Source: Hydractinia symbiolongicarpus
Taxonomy: Eukaryota; Cnidaria; Hydrozoa; Anthoathecata; Hydractiniidae
Length of the DNA stretch: 64,000 nt
Assembly: GCF_029227915.1 (NCBI RefSeq)
Contig: NC_079889.1
Span: 6,884,001 to 6,948,000, forward strand
Reading direction: 5' to 3'
Positions 56,219 to 64,000 of the stretch are shown one piece after another (the stretch's first letter is position 1; every line of letters starts with the position of its first letter). A model generated the notes under the pieces. The model worked only from the letters and a program-made list of their open reading frames with translations, had not been told where the DNA came from and ran no database searches. The position numbers were made by a program, and so were the translations under genes.

Positions 56219-57671
56219 CTAGCAAATTAACGTTCAAGAAAAATCATTCACTTTAAGAGAATGACTCTTTGCACTGCGCCAGCATTTCATATGATCTTTA
56301 ATAGCAAATGAGTAGAACGAAACACGATTGAATATTAAACGAACCACACTGTTGTTTTAGGACCGGCAGCAGAGCGATACAGAAAATGACAAGGTCCAGC
56401 TGATTTCTATTAATGCAGGATTCAAATTTGGTAGTTCCCTTAGAGGAAAAATATACCGCAAGGGACTTCTTTCTCAAGTTTTTTGAAGAGAATGTCATAT
56501 TATAAGACAGTACGTTCACGCCCCCAATTCTAGGACAAAAATGACGCTGAAACAGGGGAAATCAAGCAATTTATCGGCAGAATTCTTGACTGGTAGATCG
56601 ACAAAAGGTTGCTGTACTGTTAAGCACCTTATACCTATATAAGTCTAACTGATCACAAAAAAACTCTGATGAGTTTACTTAGGACGGTGCGCCGTTTAGA
56701 CAGCTTTCTGACTACTTCTGCAACCCGCATTTAACATTAAGAACTTACTCCAATATATTGTCTTGGTAAGAGGCTCAAAAGTTAAATATCTAACACAAAG
56801 CAGGAAAGTACCATAAAAATAACAAAAAAAGGTTTCTATAAGCGCCGCGGTTGCTTGCGTAAAGTCCCACCCACAATTTATCATAAATACCACGTGCTTC
56901 TGAAATCAAGTGGAAGATAGTTATTCATTTGATGGGAAACAACTTATTTTTTGCAGGATCTACTTTTGCCCCTTTGTACCAATGTTCAATAATATTTTTT
57001 TTGTTTAATCTATAAAACTATTCAATCTTTTCAAACCTTTTAATGCTTTAAAAATTATACAATGCTTTAAAAACATTTAATCATTTTAAAAATTATTCAA
57101 TCCTTCAAACACCATTCAATCTTTTAAAAACTATTCAATCTTCCTCGATGAGCGCGGTCGCACCCGGGCTCTTCTATGCACAAAAATAAAAAAAATAAAT
57201 TGAAAATAAATTGACCTTGATTTTCAGAAACCCCACCCCATCCCACCTCCGTTCGGTTCCACAGATTTCCTTGCAGGAATGCGCACGGCAAGTTTGAGAT
57301 AGTGCATGAGATTGTGAAAAAGGATACCGACTTGCTGTAAACGCTGGTGAAACCGCGGGAGGGGGTTTAAAAATCTAATATATCTGCGGAGTATACCTTG
57401 GTTTTTCCCGATTGAGGATACTGGTTTGCATGCATTTTCGGCAGGAAGATAATGAAATTTGACAAAAATTCACCTATTGAATTATCCGCTAACTCTTTAA
57501 AAAGAATTTTTGTATTTTTCTTATTATCGTAAAATATGTAATATTTTCCCCGTAGTCTTTAATTTCATTAAAGGAGGCAAATAAAACGTTTTAAACGAAA
57601 TAGATAACAACAATAACAATGTTATTGAAATAGAGCAACTTTGTGAATTGCCATGGCCTTACAACACTTCT

Positions 57672-60600
57672 AACTACGTGCACAGTCCTATAAAGGCCGT
57701 AATATGGCCTTTTACAGTCCAATAAAGGCCGTAGACGTAAATCACGCGGTTTCAGCTGCCTGCGCAGGTTACCATTGTACTAGTCGTTCCAGTCTCAATG
57801 CGCTACAACGTCCCAAGTCGTTTTCATTGGCGCCGTTGCTTTAGAACACTCTTAACTACGTTCACAGTCCTATAAAGGCTGTAATATGGCCTTTTGCAGT
57901 CTAATAAAGGCCTCACACGTAGATCACGTGTTTCCATCTGCCTGCGCAGGTTACCATTGTACTATTCCATCCAGTCTCAATGCGCTACAACGATCCAAGA
58001 GGTTTTCCTAAGCGCCATGGCCCTACAACACTCTTAACTGCGAGCACAGTCCATCAAAGGCTGTAATATGGCCTTTTGCAGTCTAATAAAGGCTTCACAA
58101 ATAAATCACGTGGTTTCACCTGCCTGCACAGGTTACCGTTGGACTATTCCTAACAGTCTCAATGCACTACAACGTTCCAAGAGGTTTTCCTTGGCGCTGT
58201 GGCCTTACAACACTCTTAACTACGTGCACAGTCCTATAAAGGCCGTAATATGGCCTTTTGCAGTCCAATAAAGGCCGTAGACGTAAATCACGCAGTTTCA
58301 GCTGCCTGCGCAGGTTACCATTGTACTAGTCGTTCCAGTCTCAATGCACTACAACGTCCTAAGTCATTTTCATCAGCGCCATCGCCTTAGAACGCTCTTA
58401 ACTACGTGCACAATCCTATAAAGGCTGTAATATGGCCTTTTGCAGTCTAATAAAGGCCTCACACGTAGATCTATGGTTCCATCTGCCTGCGCAGCTTACC
58501 ATTGGACTATTCCTTCCAGTCTCAATGCGCTACAACGTCCTAAGTCATTTTCATCAGCCCCATCGCCTTAGAACGCTCTTAACTACGTGCACAATCCTAT
58601 AAAGGCTGTAATATGGCCTTTTGCAGTCTAATAAAGGCCTCACACGTAGATCACGTGGTTCCATCTGCCTGCGCAGGTTACCATTGTACTATTTCTTCCA
58701 GTCTCAATGCACTACAACGTTCAAAGAGGTTTTTCTTAGCGCCATGGACTTACAACACTCTTAACTACGTGCACAGTCCTATAAAGGCCGCAATATGGCC
58801 TTTTTCAGTCTAATAAAGGCCGCAGACGTAAATCACGCGGTTTCAGCTGCCTGCGCAGCTTACCATGGCTGTAATATGGCCTTTTGCAGTCTAATAAAGG
58901 CCTCACACGTAGATCACGTGTTTCCATCTGCCTGCGCAGGTTACCATTGTACTATTCCATCCAGTCTCACTGCACTACAACGTTCCAAGATGTTTTCCTT
59001 AGCGCCATGGCCTTACAACACTCTTAACTACGTGCACAGTCCTATAATGGCTGTAATATGGTCTTTTGCAGTCTAATAAAGGCCTCACACGTAGAACACG
59101 TGGTTCCATTTGCCTGCACAGGTTACCATTGTACTATTTCTTCCAGTCTCAATGCGCTACAACGTCCCAAGTCATTTTCCTTAGCGCCATGGCCTTACAA
59201 CACTTCTAACTACGTGCACAGTCCTATAAAGGCCGTAATATGGCCTTTTGCAGTCTAATAAAGGCCTCACACGTAGATCACGTGGTTCCATCTGCCTGCG
59301 CAGGTTACCATTGGACTAGTTGTTCCAGTCTCAATGCTCTACAACGTCCCAAGTCATTTTCACTAGCGCCTCGACTTAGAACGCTTTTAACTACGTGCAC
59401 AGTCCTATAAAGGCTGTAATATGGCCTTTTGCAGTCTAATAAAGGCCTCACACGTAAATCACGTGGCTCCATCTGCCTGCGCAGATTACCATTGGACTAT
59501 TCCTTACAGTTTCAATGCACTACAACGTTCCAAGAGGTTTTTCTTAGCGCTGTGGCCTTACAACACTCTTAACTACGTGCACAGTCCTATAAAGGCCGTA
59601 ATATGGCCTTTTACAGACCAATAAAGGCCGTAGACGTAAATCACGCGGTTTCAGCTGCCTGCGCAGGTTACCATTGTACTAGTCGTTCCAGTCTCAATGC
59701 GCTACAACGTCCCAAGTCGTTTTCATTGGCGCCGTTGCTTTAGAACACTCTTAACTACGTTCACAGTCCTATAAAGGCTGCAATATGGCCTTTTGCAGTC
59801 TAATAAAGGCCTCACACGTAGATCACGTGTTTCCATCTGCCTGCGCAGGTTACCATTGTACTATTCCATCCAGTCTCAATGCGCTACAACGATCCAAGAG
59901 GTTTTCCTAAGCGCCATAGCCCTACAACACTCCTAACTACGTGCACAGTCCATCAAAGGCTGTAATATGGCCTTTTGCAGTCTAATAAAGGCTTCACAAA
60001 TAAATCACGTGGTTTCACCTGCCTGCACAGGTTACCGTTGGACTATTCCTAACAGTCTCAATGCACTACAACGTTCCAAGAGGTTTTTCTTGGCGCTGTG
60101 GCCTTAAAACACTCTTAACTACGTGCACAGTCCTATAAAGGCCGCAATATGGCCTTTTTCAGTCTAATAAAGCCGCAGACGTAAATCACGCGGTTTCAGC
60201 TGCCTGCGCAGCTTACCATGGCTGTAATATGGCCTTTTGCAGTCTAATAAAGGCCTCACACGTAGATCACGTGTTTCCATCTGCCTGCGCAACTTACCAT
60301 TGGACTATTCCTTCCAGTCTCAATGCGCTACAACGTCCCAAGTGGTTCTCCTTAGCGCTGTGGCCTTATAACACTCTTAACTACGTGCACAGTCCATTAA
60401 AGGCTGCAATAAGGCCTTTTGCAGTCTAATAAAGGCCGTAGACGTAAATCACGCGGTTTCAGCTGCCTGCGCAGGTTACCATTGTACTAGTCGTTCCAGT
60501 CTCAATGCGCTACAACGTCCCAAGTCGTTTTCATTGGCGCCGTTGCTTTAGAACACTCTTAACTACGTTCACAGTCCTATAAAGGCTGCAATATGGCCTT

Positions 60601-62300
60601 TTGCAGTCTAATAAAGGCCTCACACGTAGATCACGTGTTTCCATCTGCCTGCGCAGGTTACCATTGTACTATTCCATCCAGTCTCAATGCGCTACAACGA
60701 TCCAAGAGGTTTTCCTAAGCGCCATGGCCCTACAACACTCCTAACTACGTGCACAGTCCATCAAAGGCTGTAATATGGCCTTTTGCAGTCTAATAAAGGC
60801 TTCACAAATAAATCACGTGGTTTCACCTGCCTGCACAGGTTACCGTTGGACTATTCCTAACAGTCTCAATGCACTACAACGTTCCAAGAGGTTTTTCTTG
60901 GCGCTGTGGCCTTAAAACACTCTTAACTACGTGCACAGTCCTATAAAGGCCGCAATATGGCCTTTTTCAGTCTAATAAAGGCCGCAGACGTAAATCACGC
61001 GGTTTCAGCTGCCTGCGCAGCTTACCATGGCTGTAATATAGCCTTTTGCAGTCTAATAAAGGCCTCACACGTAGATCACGTGTTTCCATCTGCCTGCGCA
61101 GCTTACCATTGGACTATTCCTTCCAGTCTCAATGCGCTACAACGTCCCAAGTGGTTCTCCTTAGCGCTGTGGCCTTATAACACTCTTAACTACGTGCACA
61201 GTCCATTAAAGGCTGCAATAAGGCCTTTTGCAGTCTAATAAAGGCCGTAGACGTAAATCACGCGGTTTCAGCTGCCTGCGCAGGTTACCATTGTACTAGT
61301 CGTTCCAGTCTCAATGCGCTACAACGTCCCAAGTCGTTTTCATTGGCGCCGTTGCTTTAGAACACTCTTAACTACGTTCACAGTCCTATAAAGGCTGTAA
61401 TATGGCCTTTTGCAGTCTAATAAAGGCTTCACAAATAAATCACGTGGTTTCACCTGCCTGCGCAGGTTACCGTCGGACTATTCCTTACATTCTCAATGCA
61501 CTACAACGTTCCAAGAGGTTTTCCTTGGCGCTGTGGCCTTACAACACTCTTAACTACGTGCACAGTCCTATAAAGGCCGTAATATGGCCTTTTGCAGTCC
61601 AATAAAGGCCGTAGACGTAAATCACGCGGTTTCAGCTGCCTGCGCAGCTTACCATGGCTGTAATATGGCCTTTTGCTGTCTAATAAAGGCCTCACACGTA
61701 GATCACGTGTTTCCACCTGCCTGCGCAGGTTACCATTGTACTATTCCATCCAGTCTCACTGCACTACAACGTTCCAAGAGGTTTTCCTTAGCGCCATGGC
61801 CTTACAACACTTCTAACTACGTGCACAGTCCTATAAAGGCCGTAATATGGCCTTTTGCAGTCTAATAAAGGCCTCACACGTAGATCACGTGGTTCCATCT
61901 GCCTGCGCAGGTTACCATTGGACTAGTTGTTCCAGTCTCAATGCTCTACAACGTCCCAAGTCATTTTCACTAGCGCCGTCGACTTAGAACGCTCTTAACT
62001 ACGTGCACAGTCCTATAAAGGCTGTAATATGGCCTTTTGCAGTCTAATAAAGGCCTCACACGTAAATCACGTGGCTCCATCTGCCTGCGCAGGTTACCAT
62101 TGGACTATTCTTTCCAGTCTCGATGCGCTACAACGTTCCAAGTGGTTCTCCTTAGCGCTGTGGCCTTAGAACGCTCTTAACTATGTGCACAGTCCTATAA
62201 CGGCTGTAATATGGCCTTTTGTAGTCTAATAAAGGCATCACACGTAAATCACGTGGTTCCATCTGCCTGTGCAGGTTACCATTGGACTATTCCTTCCAGT
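57672..62300. repeat. First right-hand copy of the duplicated satellite segment
   Basis: Near-identical copy of 26,182-30,810. It ends near 62,300 within the conserved stretch CAGTCTCAATGCACTAC, where the sequence jumps back to the material seen at about 58,160, as expected of unequal crossing-over. Confidence 0.9.
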
Positions 62301-64000
62301 CTCAATGCACTACAACGTTCCAAGAGGTTTTCCTTGGCGCTGTGGCCTTACAACACTCTTAACTACGTGCACAGTCCTATAAAGGCCGTAATATGGCCTT
62401 TTGCAGTCCAATAAAGGCCGTAGACGTAAATCACGCAGTTTCAGCTGCCTGCGCAGGTTACCATTGTACTAGTCGTTCCAGTCTCAATGCACTACAACGT
62501 CCTAAGTCATTTTCATCAGCGCCATCGCCTTAGAACGCTCTTAACTACGTGCACAATCCTATAAAGGCTGTAATATGGCCTTTTGCAGTCTAATAAAGGC
62601 CTCACACGTAGATCTATGGTTCCATCTGCCTGCGCAGCTTACCATTGGACTATTCCTTCCAGTCTCAATGCGCTACAACGTCCTAAGTCATTTTCATCAG
62701 CCCCATCGCCTTAGAACGCTCTTAACTACGTGCACAATCCTATAAAGGCTGTAATATGGCCTTTTGCAGTCTAATAAAGGCCTCACACGTAGATCACGTG
62801 GTTCCATCTGCCTGCGCAGGTTACCATTGTACTATTTCTTCCAGTCTCAATGCACTACAACGTTCAAAGAGGTTTTTCTTAGCGCCATGGACTTACAACA
62901 CTCTTAACTACGTGCACAGTCCTATAAAGGCCGCAATATGGCCTTTTTCAGTCTAATAAAGGCCGCAGACGTAAATCACGCGGTTTCAGCTGCCTGCGCA
63001 GCTTACCATGGCTGTAATATGGCCTTTTGCAGTCTAATAAAGGCCTCACACGTAGATCACGTGTTTCCATCTGCCTGCGCAGGTTACCATTGTACTATTC
63101 CATCCAGTCTCACTGCACTACAACGTTCCAAGATGTTTTCCTTAGCGCCATGGCCTTACAACACTCTTAACTACGTGCACAGTCCTATAATGGCTGTAAT
63201 ATGGTCTTTTGCAGTCTAATAAAGGCCTCACACGTAGAACACGTGGTTCCATTTGCCTGCACAGGTTACCATTGTACTATTTCTTCCAGTCTCAATGCGC
63301 TACAACGTCCCAAGTCATTTTCCTTAGCGCCATGGCCTTACAACACTTCTAACTACGTGCACAGTCCTATAAAGGCCGTAATATGGCCTTTTGCAGTCTA
63401 ATAAAGGCCTCACACGTAGATCACGTGGTTCCATCTGCCTGCGCAGGTTACCATTGGACTAGTTGTTCCAGTCTCAATGCTCTACAACGTCCCAAGTCAT
63501 TTTCACTAGCGCCTCGACTTAGAACGCTTTTAACTACGTGCACAGTCCTATAAAGGCTGTAATATGGCCTTTTGCAGTCTAATAAAGGCCTCACACGTAA
63601 ATCACGTGGCTCCATCTGCCTGCGCAGATTACCATTGGACTATTCCTTACAGTTTCAATGCACTACAACGTTCCAAGAGGTTTTTCTTAGCGCTGTGGCC
63701 TTACAACACTCTTAACTACGTGCACAGTCCTATAAAGGCCGTAATATGGCCTTTTACAGACCAATAAAGGCCGTAGACGTAAATCACGCGGTTTCAGCTG
63801 CCTGCGCAGGTTACCATTGTACTAGTCGTTCCAGTCTCAATGCGCTACAACGTCCCAAGTCGTTTTCATTGGCGCCGTTGCTTTAGAACACTCTTAACTA
63901 CGTTCACAGTCCTATAAAGGCTGCAATATGGCCTTTTGCAGTCTAATAAAGGCCTCACACGTAGATCACGTGTTTCCATCTGCCTGCGCAGGTTACCATT
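62300..64000. repeat. Start of a second right-hand copy (4,143-bp higher-order unit)
   Basis: From here sequence repeats 58,157-59,857 with a fixed offset of 4,143 bp (unit starts 62,756, 62,938, 63,201 and 63,564 mirror 58,613, 58,795, 59,058 and 59,421). The unit is cut by the window end. Confidence 0.88.

Larger units (their letters stand above)
55671..57649. other. AT-rich DNA without a recognisable gene
   Basis: About 2 kb with short, unconvincing frames only. It contains a tetranucleotide run, a possible small inverted-repeat element, and a run of ATTCAATC-like imperfect repeats near 57,010-57,145. It ends where the satellite resumes at about 57,650. Confidence 0.6.
57650..64000. repeat. 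Right satellite array, same family, about 35 copies
   Basis: Same unit and orientation as the left array. It begins mid-unit at GCCATGGCCTTACAACAC near 57,650 and runs off the window. Its phase at the start does not continue the phase at which the left array stops, so part of a unit or more was lost or gained at the island. Almost all of it is a near-exact copy of left-array sequence. Confidence 0.97.

Noticed and set aside
56660-56700. CTGATGAG near 56,668 as a hammerhead ribozyme
   Set aside because: No GAAA box or stem II follows at a usable distance.

Overview
The window is eukaryotic and most likely from an invertebrate animal. The proteins of the central element recall cnidarian Maverick/Polinton copies, but that link is from memory and the host species cannot be fixed from the sequence. 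Over two thirds of the window is one satellite family with a unit of about 182 bp. It fills positions 1 to about 37,362 and about 57,650 to 64,000, always in the same orientation. The many 66-67 residue reading frames in it (beginning MAFCSLIKAS) arise once per monomer from the repeat and are not treated as genes. The array has higher-order structure: 546-bp trimers, other multimers, recurrent 81-bp short monomers and a 4,143-bp unit. The right array begins as an almost exact copy of a 4.6-kb part of the left array.

Between the arrays lies a 20-kb island of nested transposons. From left to right it holds AT-rich DNA; a decayed Penelope-like reverse transcriptase on the minus strand (about 37,800-39,115); a decayed PIF/Harbinger transposase on the minus strand (about 39,610-40,251, continuing at 55,347); and, inserted in that transposase, a 15.1-kb Maverick/Polinton (40,252-55,346). 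The Maverick has inverted repeats of about 320 bp and a 5-bp flanking repeat GAAAC. To its right are an 18-bp minisatellite, a tetranucleotide run and AT-rich DNA with a possible small inverted-repeat element.

The Maverick carries protein-primed DNA polymerase B, a SAP-like protein, a retroviral-type integrase, two tandemly duplicated membrane proteins, a coiled-coil/membrane protein, six small proteins (most with membrane segments), a packaging ATPase, a double-jelly-roll major capsid protein, a probable minor capsid protein and a 111-residue protein near the right end. It looks like a virus-derived element that can no longer form particles: the capsid gene and ATPase each contain one in-frame TGA, the ATPase also lacks its Walker A lysine, the coiled-coil gene has a TAG and a frameshift, and another gene has two frame changes. 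Polymerase and integrase are open throughout. No adenain-type protease was found.

Three features stand out. A cassette of about 85 residues from the polymerase N-terminus is repeated inside the palm, just after motif A. Five strong hairpins lie directly downstream of genes or gene clusters and appear to delimit transcription units, recalling the hairpin 3'-end rule of giant viruses. Every satellite monomer carries several dyads (AAAGGCC/GGCCTTT, CCTGCGCAGG, CACGTG).
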